Assembly: GCA_964460185.1 (NCBI GenBank)
Contig: CAYWTM010000049.1
Coordinates: 1 to 22,021 of the forward strand
Direction: 5' to 3'
Length of the DNA: 22,021 nt
Source: JAVJPJ01 sp040217295
Lineage (GTDB): Bacteria > Pseudomonadota > Alphaproteobacteria > Rhodobacterales > Rhodobacteraceae
The notes under the pieces were generated by a model. The model was not told the DNA's origin. It made no database searches and was given only the letters and a program-made list of their open reading frames with translations. The translations under genes and the position numbers were made by a program. Positions 1 to 7,386 of the stretch are shown here, piece by piece (the stretch's first letter is position 1; each line of letters begins with the position of its first letter).

Positions 1-591
1 CGCGTGGTCTCGGTGCCTGCCGGAACCCAAGTGTTCGCGCCGGGCCAATCGGCCGACAACCTGCTGCTGTTGCTCCAAGGAACGGTGCGCGTTCAGCAAA
101 AATCCGATACCGGGCGCGAGGTGTTCCTGTACCGCGTCCACGCTGGCGAAAGCTGCGTTCTGACCACGGCGTGCATGCTGGCCTTCGAAGAGTATTCCGC
201 CGATGGCATCGCCGAAACAGAGGTCACCGCCGTCGCCATTCCGCGCGCCACGTTCGACGATCTGGCCGGGCGCTCGCCGGTGTTCCGCGAATTCATCTTC
301 AAGGCTTATTCCCGCCGGATCACCGACCTGTTCACCCTGATCGACGATATCGTGTTCCAGCGCATGGATGTGCGGCTGGCGTCCCGTTTGCTGGAACTGG
401 CGGATCACGATGACGCCGTGCATGCGACCCACCAGGTGCTTGGAACCGAGCTTGGCACGGCGCGCGAGGTCGTTTCGCGCACCCTGGCGGAATTCCAGCG
501 CCGGGGATGGGTCGAACAATCCAGGGGCGAGGTGCGGCTGGTGGGTCGACCGGCGCTCGAACGCCTTGTCAGGTCGGCGGGCGAACGCTGA
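1..591 (+). CDS. Crp/Fnr family transcriptional regulator (5' partial)
   Basis: The reading frame is open from the first base, and the N-terminal part of the cyclic-nucleotide-binding-type beta barrel appears to be missing. The visible 196 codons are shorter than the usual 220-240 residues, so I treat the GTG at position 4 as internal. The barrel ends around residue 85 (counted from that GTG). A long dimerisation helix follows, then a C-terminal winged helix with recognition helix GTAREVVSRTL near residues 150-160. The only two cysteines in the visible part, C51 and C57 (ESCVLTTACML), lie in the barrel region. There is no Fnr-type cysteine cluster in what can be seen. The gene is followed by sulfide-oxidation genes on the same strand, so it probably controls them; an inverted repeat sits in the gap downstream. 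Family assignment is firm; ligand and targets are inferred. Confidence 0.88.
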   Translation, partial: RVVSVPAGTQVFAPGQSADNLLLLLQGTVRVQQKSDTGREVFLYRVHAGESCVLTTACMLAFEEYSADGIAETEVTAVAIPRATFDDLAGRSPVFREFIFKAYSRRITDLFTLIDDIVFQRMDVRLASRLLELADHDDAVHATHQVLGTELGTAREVVSRTLAEFQRRGWVEQSRGEVRLVGRPALERLVRSAGER

Positions 592-619
592 TCCCGGCCC
601 TTTGGGCGCATCTTTCCGG

Positions 620-640
620 TTTGGTGACGATGTCACCGAA
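620..640. promoter_or_regulatory. Inverted repeat, candidate Crp/Fnr operator
   Basis: GGTGAC-GAT-GTCACC (623-637) is a perfect 6+6 inverted repeat, extended by outer TT/AA pairs at 620-621 and 639-640. It resembles a CRP-like half-site pair with a spacing of 5 rather than 6. It lies about 60 bases upstream of the start of the sulfur operon and directly after the Crp/Fnr gene. A weak -10-like TGCAAT at 657-662 would put the dyad near -40, the position of a class II activator. Binding is inferred. Confidence 0.45.
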
Positions 641-696
641 GGGTCGGACCTGCACGTGCAATACCGTTCGCATGATGATTCCCAAAGGAGGATGAA

Positions 697-906
697 ATGA
701 CCAAGAACATGGGCAAGATCGACCGGGGCGTGCGCCTTTTGGCAGCCGTGGCGCTGGTCGCGATCGCATTCGGAACCGAGGTCGCCAGCGTGGGCGTCCT
801 GCATTGGCTGGCGCTTGGCGTTGCAGCCGTCTTTACCCTGACGGCGATCGTGGGCAACTGCCCGCTTTACAGCATTGTCGGCATCAAGACCTGCCGGGCG
901 TCGTAA
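697..906 (+). CDS. DUF2892 (YgaP-type) inner membrane protein
   Basis: This 69-residue protein has two hydrophobic segments (about residues 11-30 and 34-52). It ends in a cysteine-containing tail, GNCPLYSIVGIKTC, typical of the DUF2892 family. In E. coli YgaP this domain is joined to a rhodanese sulfurtransferase domain; here it stands alone. Start ATG has a strong ribosome binding site (AAAGGAGG, 685-692). It is the first gene of the sulfur operon, and its stop lies two bases before the next start. The exact biochemical role is unknown; association with sulfane-sulfur handling is inferred from domain partners and neighbours. Confidence 0.85.
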   Translation: MTKNMGKIDRGVRLLAAVALVAIAFGTEVASVGVLHWLALGVAAVFTLTAIVGNCPLYSIVGIKTCRAS

Positions 907-908
907 TC

Positions 909-1340
909 ATGGTAACAGAATTTACACCTTGGGCGTCGCTTTCGGGCGGCGTTCTGATCGGTATGGCGGCGGTTCTGCTGATGGCGTTGAACGGTCGGGT
1001 CATGGGGGCGACGGGCATTCTTGCCGGCGCCATATTCGACCGGTTCACCGGCGATACCGGATGGCGCGTGGCGCTTTTGGCGGGGATGCTCAGCGGCCCT
1101 GCGGTCGTGCGTCTTGTCACGGGGTCCTTTCCCGCGATCGAGGTTCCGACATCGACGCTTGCGCTGATGATCGGCGGCTTGATCGTCGGTGCGGGCGTCA
1201 CCTTCGGATCGGGCTGTACGTCGGGGCACGGGGTGTGCGGCATGGCGCGGCTGTCGCGTCGGTCGATTGCCGCGACACTGGTCTTCATGGCCGCGACATT
1301 CGCCACGGTCTTTGTCATCCGTCATGTGCTGGGGGGCTGA
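909..1340 (+). CDS. pmpA: YeeE/YedE sulfur-compound transporter, N-terminal half (PmpA-like)
   Basis: A 143-residue polytopic membrane protein of the Sulf_transp (YeeE/YedE) family. The motif GSGCTSGHGVCG near residues 99-110 is the family signature with conserved cysteines. In the single-chain thiosulfate transporters (TsuA/YeeE) such cysteines line the path for thiosulfate. This protein is half that length, and its partner is encoded immediately downstream. Start chosen at ATG 909, two bases after the preceding stop. There is no clear Shine-Dalgarno, so translation is probably coupled. An in-frame start further upstream (804) would overlap the previous gene by 100 bases and is unlikely. The substrate is a small sulfur compound by family; its identity is not shown here. 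Confidence 0.88.
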   Translation: MVTEFTPWASLSGGVLIGMAAVLLMALNGRVMGATGILAGAIFDRFTGDTGWRVALLAGMLSGPAVVRLVTGSFPAIEVPTSTLALMIGGLIVGAGVTFGSGCTSGHGVCGMARLSRRSIAATLVFMAATFATVFVIRHVLGG

Positions 1341-1343
1341 AGC

Positions 1344-1784
1344 ATGCGTTGGATAGCCCTTTACCTCGTCGGACTGGTCTTTGGCGTCGGCATCTCGATT
1401 TCGGGCATGGCGAACCCGGCCAAGGTTCTGAATTTCTTTGATGTCGCAGGGACGTGGGATCCGTCGCTGGCCTTCGTCATGGGCGGTGCGGTCGTGGTGG
1501 CCTTTCTGGGCTACCGGGTCGTTCTTGCCCGGCCCAAACCGGTCTTTGACAAGACGTTTCAATTGCCGGCCTCCAAGACAATCGACGCCCGTCTTCTGGG
1601 TGGGTCGGCGGTCTTTGGGATCGGCTGGGGCATCGCCGGGTTCTGTCCGGGTGGGGCGCTGCCGGCGCTCGGCACGCTGAACACCGATGTCATCTTGTTT
1701 GTTGTGGCCCTGGTCGCCGGCATGTGGCTGGCGCGGCGGATCCCACGCATTCTGAATACGGCGCGCGCGCCTGTTAAAACCTGA
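1344..1784 (+). CDS. pmpB: YeeE/YedE sulfur-compound transporter, C-terminal half (PmpB-like)
   Basis: A 146-residue membrane protein homologous to the second half of YeeE/YedE transporters. It begins with a hydrophobic helix containing GVGISISGM and carries GFCPGG near residues 99-104, the second conserved cysteine motif of the family. It starts three bases after the stop of the upstream half and presumably forms a two-subunit channel with it. Pairs of this kind (PmpA/PmpB) are known next to persulfide-handling blh genes in other Proteobacteria, which fits the metallo-hydrolase gene 11 bases downstream. Confidence 0.88.
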   Translation: MRWIALYLVGLVFGVGISISGMANPAKVLNFFDVAGTWDPSLAFVMGGAVVVAFLGYRVVLARPKPVFDKTFQLPASKTIDARLLGGSAVFGIGWGIAGFCPGGALPALGTLNTDVILFVVALVAGMWLARRIPRILNTARAPVKT

Positions 1785-1795
1785 AGGAGAAGCAG

Positions 1796-2683
1796 ATGAG
1801 CACTTATCCCACGGACACCTCCGTCAAACCCGAGGTCAAAGGCTTTTTCGACGCCGCGACCAACACCATCAGCTACGTGGTGAAGGACCCCGGTTCGAAC
1901 GCCTGCGCGATCGTCGATAGCGTCATGGATATCGACTATGCCGCCGGTCGCATCAGCTATGACCATGCAGATCAGATCATCGCCTATGTGCAGGACCAGG
2001 GGCTGAAGGTCGAATGGCTGATCGAAACCCATGTCCATGCCGACCACCTGTCCGGCGCCCCCTACATCCAGCAAAAGCTGGGTGGCAAACTGGGCATCGG
2101 GCGCAACATCACGGTCGTGCAAGACACCTTTGGCAAGGTCTTCAACGAAGGCACCGAATTTCAGCGTGACGGATCGCAATTCGACAAGCTGTTCGACGAG
2201 GGCGACACCTACACGATCGGTGGCATGTCGTGCTTTACCATGCATACCCCCGGCCACACGCCGGCGTGCATGGTGCATGTGGTGGGCGATGCGGCCTTCG
2301 TGGGCGATACGTTGTTCATGCCAGATGGCGGATCGGCGCGCGCGGACTTTCCCGGCGGCGACGCGGGCGAGTTGTACGACTCGATCCAGAAGGTGTTGAG
2401 CCTGCCGGACGAAACCCGCCTGTTCATGTGCCACGATTACGGCCCCAATGGCCGCGACATCCAGTGGGAAACCACCGTGGCCGAGGAAAAGGCCCACAAT
2501 ATCCACGTGGGCGGCGGCAAGACGCGGGACGAGTTCATCAAGTTCCGCACCGAACGCGATGCGCAGCTGGACATGCCCAGGCTGATCATCCCGTCCCTGC
2601 AGGTCAACATGCGGGCAGGCAAACTGCCGCCAGCGGACACCGACGGCAAGACCTTTCTGAAGGTTCCCGTCAACACGCTGTGA
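1796..2683 (+). CDS. MBL-fold persulfide dioxygenase (ETHE1/Blh type)
   Basis: A 295-residue metallo-beta-lactamase-fold protein. Metal-binding motifs are THVHADHLSG (about residues 78-87), HTPGHTPACMVH (about 151-162), GDTLF and CHDYGP. This pattern fits the mono-iron ETHE1-like persulfide dioxygenases and the MBL half of Blh, which oxidise glutathione persulfide to sulfite. Start ATG has AAGGAGA 7 bases upstream. In rhizobial Blh proteins a DUF442 domain is fused to the MBL domain; here DUF442 sits at the front of the next gene's product. Role inferred: it removes sulfane sulfur made by the sulfide:quinone oxidoreductase. Dioxygenase versus hydrolase activity cannot be proven from motifs alone. 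Confidence 0.88.
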   Translation: MSTYPTDTSVKPEVKGFFDAATNTISYVVKDPGSNACAIVDSVMDIDYAAGRISYDHADQIIAYVQDQGLKVEWLIETHVHADHLSGAPYIQQKLGGKLGIGRNITVVQDTFGKVFNEGTEFQRDGSQFDKLFDEGDTYTIGGMSCFTMHTPGHTPACMVHVVGDAAFVGDTLFMPDGGSARADFPGGDAGELYDSIQKVLSLPDETRLFMCHDYGPNGRDIQWETTVAEEKAHNIHVGGGKTRDEFIKFRTERDAQLDMPRLIIPSLQVNMRAGKLPPADTDGKTFLKVPVNTL

Positions 2684-2700
2684 GCTTTGAATTCCGCTGA

Positions 2701-2729
2701 TGCGGGCGGCCCGATTGCTGTCGCCCGCA
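2701..2729 (+). other. Intercistronic GC-rich hairpin
   Basis: TGCGGGCG (2701-2708) pairs with CGCCCGCA (2722-2729), an 8-bp stem with a 13-base loop, in the 76-base gap before the sulfide:quinone oxidoreductase gene. There is no T-tract, so it is more likely an mRNA-stability or processing element than a terminator. Confidence 0.5.
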
Positions 2730-2759
2730 CCCCCTGCGCCCCATTCCGGAGGAACCAAG

Positions 2760-4439
2760 ATGGATATCAGAAAAATCGACGACTCGCTTTCGGTCGGGCC
2801 GCAACTCCTGGCGCAAGATGTCGCCTCGCTGCACACCCTTGGGTTTCGCGCCATCGTGTGCAACCGGCCCGATGGCGAAGGGTCCGATCAGCCGACCCAC
2901 GAGGAAATCAGGGTCGCGGCCGAGGCGGCGGGCCTGGAATTTCGCTACCTGCCCGTGAACCCGGGGTCCGTGTCGGACGAGACCGCCGCCGCCTTTGAAG
3001 AGGTCTTGCGCGATCTTCCGGGGCCGGTCATGGCCTATTGCCGGACCGGAACCCGGTCGGCTACCTTGTGGTCGCTGGCACAGGCCCGCACCCATCCCTT
3101 GCCCGAAATCCTGGCGCGCACAAAGGCGGCAGGCTATGACATGGCCGGTGTTGCGCGCCGCATCGCCAATGGCGGCAAGACCCCGACCGACACCGGCGAT
3201 GCCCATTACAAGGTGGTGATCGTGGGGGCGGGGGCGGCCGGGATCTCGGTCGCGGCAAGCCTCAAGCTGCGCATGCCCGGCCTCGAGGTCGCGCTGATCG
3301 ACCCGGCCGATATCCATTATTACCAACCCGGCTGGACCATGGTGGGCGGCGGGATCTTCACCGCGCAATCCACTGCTCGCACCATGGGCAGCCTGATCCC
3401 CGCAGGGGTCCACTGGATCAAGTCGGCGGTTGCGGCTTTCGAACCTGACAAGAACGCCATCATCCTCGATGGATGCCGGGTTGTGACCTATGACCGCTTG
3501 ATCGTGTGTCCCGGCTTGAAACTGGACTGGGCCAAGGTCGAGGGGCTTGAGGAAACACTGGGCCGCAATGGCGTCACCTCCAACTACCGCTACGACCTGG
3601 CGCCCTACACATGGCAGCTGGTCGACAGCATGAAGACCGGGCGTGCGATTTTCACGCAGCCGCCGATGCCGATCAAATGCGCCGGCGCCCCGCAAAAGGC
3701 GATGTATCTGTCCGGTGACGCTTGGCATCGCAAGGGCGTGCTCAAGAACATCGACATCCAGTTCATGAACGCGGGCGGGGTTCTGTTCGGCGTGAAGGAC
3801 TATGTGCCGGCGCTGATGGAATACGTGAAGAAATACGACGCCACGCTGAATTTCTTTAACAACCTGGTGGCCATCGACGGGCCGTCGAAGACCGCGACCT
3901 TCGATGTTGCGGCCCCCGATCAGGAGGTGCGACGCGTCGATGTCGAGTTCGACATGATCCATGTCTGCCCGCCCCAGACAGCGCCCGATTTCATCCGTGT
4001 CTCGCCCCTGGCCGACGCGGCCGGGTGGATCGACGTGGATCAGGCCACCCTGCGCCACAAGAGCTATGACAATATCTGGTCGCTGGGGGACGTGATGAAC
4101 GCACCCAACGCGAAGACCGCCGCCGCCGCGCGCAAGCAGGCGCCGACGGTGGCCGACAACGTGGTCGCAGACATCGAGGGCCGCGCGCCGGTATCGCAAT
4201 ATGATGGCTACGGGTCGTGTCCGCTGACGGTCGAGCGCGGCAAGATCGTGCTGGCCGAGTTCGGCTATGGCGGTACCTTGCTGCCGTCATTCCCGAAATG
4301 GCTGCTGGATGGCACCAAGCCCACGCGCATGGCGTGGCTGCTGAAGGAAAAGATCCTGCCGCCCATCTACTGGCAGGCGATGCTGCGTGGCAAGGAATGG
4401 ATGGCGCATCCCGAAAAGGTCACGGTGTCCGCCGATTGA
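2760..4439 (+). CDS. DUF442 sulfurtransferase-sulfide:quinone oxidoreductase fusion
   Basis: A 559-residue two-domain protein. Residues 1-110 are a DUF442 (Blh N-terminal, phosphatase-like) domain with the loop CRTGTRS; C94 and R99 form the C-x4-R active-site pattern used for sulfur transfer. From about residue 150 there is a type II sulfide:quinone oxidoreductase: FAD motif VIVGAGAAG (153-161), HYYQPGWTMVGGG (187-199), and the two expected redox cysteines, about C307 (IKCAGAPQK) and C487 (GSCPL), matching the pair known in mitochondrial SQOR. The C-terminal hydrophobic and aromatic segment fits membrane and quinone association. Expected reaction: sulfide to sulfane sulfur with quinone reduction, the fused domain probably taking the sulfur. 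Start ATG 2760 chosen because GGAGGAA precedes it by 5 bases; an in-frame ATG at 2700 lies in the hairpin and adds a non-conserved tail. Confidence 0.9.
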   Translation: MDIRKIDDSLSVGPQLLAQDVASLHTLGFRAIVCNRPDGEGSDQPTHEEIRVAAEAAGLEFRYLPVNPGSVSDETAAAFEEVLRDLPGPVMAYCRTGTRSATLWSLAQARTHPLPEILARTKAAGYDMAGVARRIANGGKTPTDTGDAHYKVVIVGAGAAGISVAASLKLRMPGLEVALIDPADIHYYQPGWTMVGGGIFTAQSTARTMGSLIPAGVHWIKSAVAAFEPDKNAIILDGCRVVTYDRLIVCPGLKLDWAKVEGLEETLGRNGVTSNYRYDLAPYTWQLVDSMKTGRAIFTQPPMPIKCAGAPQKAMYLSGDAWHRKGVLKNIDIQFMNAGGVLFGVKDYVPALMEYVKKYDATLNFFNNLVAIDGPSKTATFDVAAPDQEVRRVDVEFDMIHVCPPQTAPDFIRVSPLADAAGWIDVDQATLRHKSYDNIWSLGDVMNAPNAKTAAAARKQAPTVADNVVADIEGRAPVSQYDGYGSCPLTVERGKIVLAEFGYGGTLLPSFPKWLLDGTKPTRMAWLLKEKILPPIYWQAMLRGKEWMAHPEKVTVSAD

Positions 4440-4473
4440 TGTCAGGCGCCCCCTGACCCCCAAGAGACAGCAC

Positions 4474-4493
4474 GGGCGGGCCAATGCCCGCCC
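4474..4493 (+). other. Intercistronic hairpin upstream of the SulP gene
   Basis: GGGCGGGC (4474-4481) and GCCCGCCC (4486-4493) form a perfect 8-bp stem with a CAAT loop. It ends only 13 bases before the SulP start codon and just before its ribosome binding site (GGAGCAAAG). Only two Ts follow the stem, so termination would be weak; it may attenuate transcription or stabilise mRNA. Confidence 0.5.
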
Positions 4494-4506
4494 CTTCGGA
4501 GCAAAG

Positions 4507-6240
4507 ATGAACATCAGCACCTATTTCCCGATCCTTGACTGGGGCCGCCATTATAACCGCCAGGCCCTGTCCAATGACCTGATCGCCGCGGTGATCGTGA
4601 CCATCATGCTGATCCCGCAATCGCTGGCCTATGCGCTGCTGGCGGGGTTGCCGCCCGAGGCGGGGCTATATGCCTCCATCGCGCCGATCATTCTTTATGC
4701 GATCTTCGGCACGTCGCGGGCGCTGGCCGTGGGGCCGGTGGCGGTGGTGTCGCTCTTGACCGCGTCTGCGGTGGGGCAGGTGGCCGACCAGGGCAGCATG
4801 GGCTACGCGGTCGCGGCGCTGACGCTGGCGTTCATGTCCGGGGCGTTCCTTGTGCTGCTGGGGCTGCTCAGGCTGGGTGGACTGGCCAATTTCCTCAGCC
4901 ATCCGGTGATTGCCGGGTTCATCACGGCGTCGGGCATCTTGATCGCCACCAGCCAGGTCAAGCATATCCTTGGGGTTGATGCGGGCGGCCATACCTTGCC
5001 TGAAATGGTAAGCTCTCTGGCCGGCCAGCTGGGGCAGATGAACTGGCGCACCGTGGTCATCGGCGTTGCCGCGACGGGCTTTCTGTTCTGGGTACGCTTG
5101 GGGCTGAAACCGTTCCTGCGCCGTCTGGGGCTGGGCCCGCGCGCCATCGATGTCATCGCCAAGGCCGGCCCGGTCTTTGCCGTGGCCGCCACCACGGCGG
5201 CGGTCTGGGGCCTTGAGCTGTCGGCGCAGGGTGTGTCGATCGTGGGCGAGGTGCCGCAAAGCCTGCCGCCGCTGACCATGCCGGGCCTTGATCCCGACTT
5301 GCTGCGACAACTTCTGGTGCCCGCCATCCTGATTTCCATCATCGGCTTCGTCGAATCCGTGTCCGTGGCGCAAACGCTGGCGGCCAAGAAGCGCCAGCAA
5401 ATCGATCCGAACCAGGAACTGATCGGGCTGGGTGCCGCAAATCTGGGGGCGGCCTTTACCGGCGGGTTCCCGGTGACGGGCGGCTTTTCGCGCTCTGTCG
5501 TCAATTTCGATGCGGGGGCCGAAACCCCGGCTGCGGGCGCCTATACCGCCGTGGGTCTGGCCATCGCGGCACTGGCGCTGACGCCGCTGATCTATTTCCT
5601 GCCCAAGGCGACGCTGGCGGCCACGATCATCGTGGCGGTGCTGAGCCTTGTGGATCTGTCGATCCTGAAAAAGACATGGGCCTATTCCCGCGCCGATTTC
5701 GCGGCCGTGTTCACGACCATCGTGCTTACGCTTGGCCTTGGGGTCGAGATCGGGGTGGCCGCAGGTGTGCTGTTGTCCATCGCGTTGCACCTTTACAGCA
5801 CGTCGCAGCCCCACGTGGCCGAGGTGGGGCTGGTCCCCGGCACACAGCATTTCCGCAACGTGAACCGCCACGCGGTCGAGACCGATCCCACCCTTTTGAC
5901 CCTGCGCGTGGATGAAAGCCTCTATTTCGTGAATGCGCGTTTCCTGGAGAACATGATCCAGAGCCGAATCGCGGCCAACAGCCCGATCAAGAATGTCGTC
6001 TTGATGTTCTCTGCGGTGAACGACGTGGATTTTTCGGCGCTCGAAAGCCTTGAAGCGATCAATGAAAAGCTGCGTGACCTGGGGATCGGCCTGCACCTGT
6101 CCGAGGTGAAGGGGCCGGTGATGGACCGATTGCGCAGCTCGCACCTGATCGACGCGCTCAATGGCAGGGTGTTTCTGTCGCAATATGACGCGTGGCGCGA
6201 TCTGGCCCGCTCTCCGGTGCCTGCGCGCGCGGCGGAATGA
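4507..6240 (+). CDS. SulP family anion transporter with STAS domain
   Basis: A 577-residue protein with the SulP architecture. A hydrophobic transport domain spans about residues 20-435, including the family region IPQSLAYALLAGLPPEAGLY (35-54) and a later segment GGFPVTGGFSRSVVNF. A cytoplasmic STAS domain spans about 450-560 (VVLMFSAVNDVDFSALESL). Start ATG 4507 follows GGAGCAAAG; in-frame codons further upstream overlap the previous gene. SulP proteins move sulfate, bicarbonate or other anions. As last gene of a sulfide-oxidation operon it may carry the sulfite or sulfate end-product, or bring in sulfate. Direction and substrate cannot be read from sequence. Confidence 0.92.
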   Translation: MNISTYFPILDWGRHYNRQALSNDLIAAVIVTIMLIPQSLAYALLAGLPPEAGLYASIAPIILYAIFGTSRALAVGPVAVVSLLTASAVGQVADQGSMGYAVAALTLAFMSGAFLVLLGLLRLGGLANFLSHPVIAGFITASGILIATSQVKHILGVDAGGHTLPEMVSSLAGQLGQMNWRTVVIGVAATGFLFWVRLGLKPFLRRLGLGPRAIDVIAKAGPVFAVAATTAAVWGLELSAQGVSIVGEVPQSLPPLTMPGLDPDLLRQLLVPAILISIIGFVESVSVAQTLAAKKRQQIDPNQELIGLGAANLGAAFTGGFPVTGGFSRSVVNFDAGAETPAAGAYTAVGLAIAALALTPLIYFLPKATLAATIIVAVLSLVDLSILKKTWAYSRADFAAVFTTIVLTLGLGVEIGVAAGVLLSIALHLYSTSQPHVAEVGLVPGTQHFRNVNRHAVETDPTLLTLRVDESLYFVNARFLENMIQSRIAANSPIKNVVLMFSAVNDVDFSALESLEAINEKLRDLGIGLHLSEVKGPVMDRLRSSHLIDALNGRVFLSQYDAWRDLARSPVPARAAE

Positions 6241-6241
6241 T

Positions 6242-6261
6242 CGCCGGGCTTCGGCCCTGCG
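6242..6261. terminator. Possible bidirectional terminator hairpin between convergent genes
   Basis: CGCCGGGC-TTCG-GCCCTGCG folds into a stem of seven pairs with one C/T mismatch and a stable TTCG tetraloop. It lies in the 24-base gap between the converging SulP and LacI-family genes. No T-tract on either strand, so the terminator call is tentative. Confidence 0.4.
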
Positions 6262-6264
6262 CGC

Positions 6265-7302
6265 CTAGCTCGCCCTGTCGCTTCGGGCAGGCAGGTTGTG
6301 CGGCGTGATGACCTGAACATCGCTCAGCAGCCGGGTCGCGGTCGCCGGCGTCAGCCGATGGTAGGAGGCCACGGCCCCGAACAGGGCCCTCATATCGGCT
6401 TCCAGATCGTGGTGCAGGATGAAATCGATGGCGCCGTCGTCCAGAAGGCGGCGGTTTTCGGCATCGAGATCATGGGCGATATAGACCGTTGGGGCCTGTC
6501 CATGATCGGCCAGTGCTTTGCGGATGGCCGCGTTCCCGCCGCCCATCGAATAGACCGCCGACACCCGGTCGATCCCTTGCAACAATCCGGCAAGCTGCCG
6601 TTCCGTATCGCCGGACAGCCCACCCGCGCCGCTGACATCCACGATGTCATGCCCCGGTTTCAGCTGGCCGAACAGGGCGCGAAAAGCCTTGTAACGTTCG
6701 GTTTCCCCCAAAAAGGACTCCTGGCTGCGGCTGGTCAGGACAGTGCCCTGCGAACCGGGAAGGCCGCGCGCCAGAAGATAGGCGGCCGTGCGACCCGCAT
6801 TCGTGTTGTCCAGGCCGATATAGGCCTGCCGGTCGGTGCCGGTGATGTCGGTCACCAGCGTGAAAACGGGAATACCGGCCGCGCCCAGCCGGTTGACCAT
6901 GTCGCGAACCGGTGCCGTGTCGCGGGCCTTGAGGCAGACGGCCTGGCTGCCACGCTTCTGGATGCGGGCAAGGCAGGCGACCACGTCCGTCTCGGTCATG
7001 ACCTCCTGCATGAAAAACCGAGGGCGAATGACGGCGCCTGCCAGCGACGGAAGGATGGTGTCAGCGGCGCGGCGGATTTCCGCGCTGAACCGTCGCGGGG
7101 CTTCGACCACGACATCCACGAACAATCGCCGCCCCCGCGCCGCCAGTTGCTGTTCCTGCGCCGCAAGTTCGCGCAACGCGGCACCAACCCGGTTTCGGGT
7201 CTGCGGGCTGACATGGGCACGGCCGTTCAGGACACGGTCCACCGTAGCCGTTCCAAGCCCTGCCTGACGGGCGATTTCCTTGATCGGGAAGCGGTGGGTC
7301 AT
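6265..7302 (-). CDS. LacI family transcriptional regulator
   Basis: A 345-residue regulator. The N-terminal LacI helix-turn-helix is at residues 5-26 (IKEIARQAGLGTATVDRVLNG), followed by the hinge region. From about residue 60 on is a periplasmic-binding-protein-like effector domain that resembles the Peripla_BP_4 (ribose/inositol type) subgroup. The recognition helix TATVDRVL differs clearly from that of the second LacI protein at 17701, so it should read a different operator. No clear Shine-Dalgarno precedes the ATG. It is divergent from the dioxygenase gene at 7387 with an 84-base gap, and that gene is its most likely target. The effector is unknown; a sugar or polyol is likely by family. 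Confidence 0.9.
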   Translation of the reverse strand: MTHRFPIKEIARQAGLGTATVDRVLNGRAHVSPQTRNRVGAALRELAAQEQQLAARGRRLFVDVVVEAPRRFSAEIRRAADTILPSLAGAVIRPRFFMQEVMTETDVVACLARIQKRGSQAVCLKARDTAPVRDMVNRLGAAGIPVFTLVTDITGTDRQAYIGLDNTNAGRTAAYLLARGLPGSQGTVLTSRSQESFLGETERYKAFRALFGQLKPGHDIVDVSGAGGLSGDTERQLAGLLQGIDRVSAVYSMGGGNAAIRKALADHGQAPTVYIAHDLDAENRRLLDDGAIDFILHHDLEADMRALFGAVASYHRLTPATATRLLSDVQVITPHNLPARSDRAS

Positions 7303-7319
7303 TGATGTATTCTTGATGT
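7302..7319. repeat. Tandem TTGATGT repeat at the LacI-family start codon
   Basis: TTGATGT occurs at 7302-7308 and again at 7313-7319, an 11-base period (about one helical turn). It overlaps the start codon of the minus-strand regulator. It could be an autoregulatory site or chance; it is not the usual LacI palindrome. Confidence 0.3.
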
Positions 7320-7351
7320 GTTTTCGGATCCACGCAAGCCCGTGTTGTGGC

Positions 7352-7357
7352 TATCAT
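7352..7357 (+). promoter_or_regulatory. Candidate -10 element of the dioxygenase gene
   Basis: TATCAT matches the sigma-70 -10 consensus at five of six positions and lies 30 bases before the start codon. No good -35 hexamer lies at the right distance, which suggests weak or activated transcription. Confidence 0.3.
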
Positions 7358-7386
7358 CGGGCGCAACATCACGAGGAGGGATCACG

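Noticed and set aside
651..660. Perfect 10-bp palindrome TGCACGTGCA before the sulfur operon
   Set aside because: Too short and GC-rich to claim as an operator, and it overlaps the likely -10 region; the 623-637 dyad is the better candidate.
1559..2863. 434-codon minus-strand open frame across pmpB and the dioxygenase gene
   Set aside because: It spans two real genes in antisense and has no ribosome binding site or family features.
4072..4180. Possible loss of a redox cysteine in SQR at the GDVMNAPNAK segment, where mitochondrial SQOR has a cysteine
   Set aside because: By my recollection that cysteine is not the redox-active one; the equivalents of the active pair (IKCAGAP and GSCPL) are both present.
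2670..4199. Long open frame on the minus strand opposite the SQR fusion gene
   Set aside because: It is antisense to a clear enzyme, has an arginine/histidine/glycine-rich composition without domains, and arises from GC-rich third-position bias.
4666..6183. 505-codon open frame opposite the SulP gene
   Set aside because: Highly polar, His/Arg/Gln-rich translation with no recognisable motifs; a shadow of the SulP frame.
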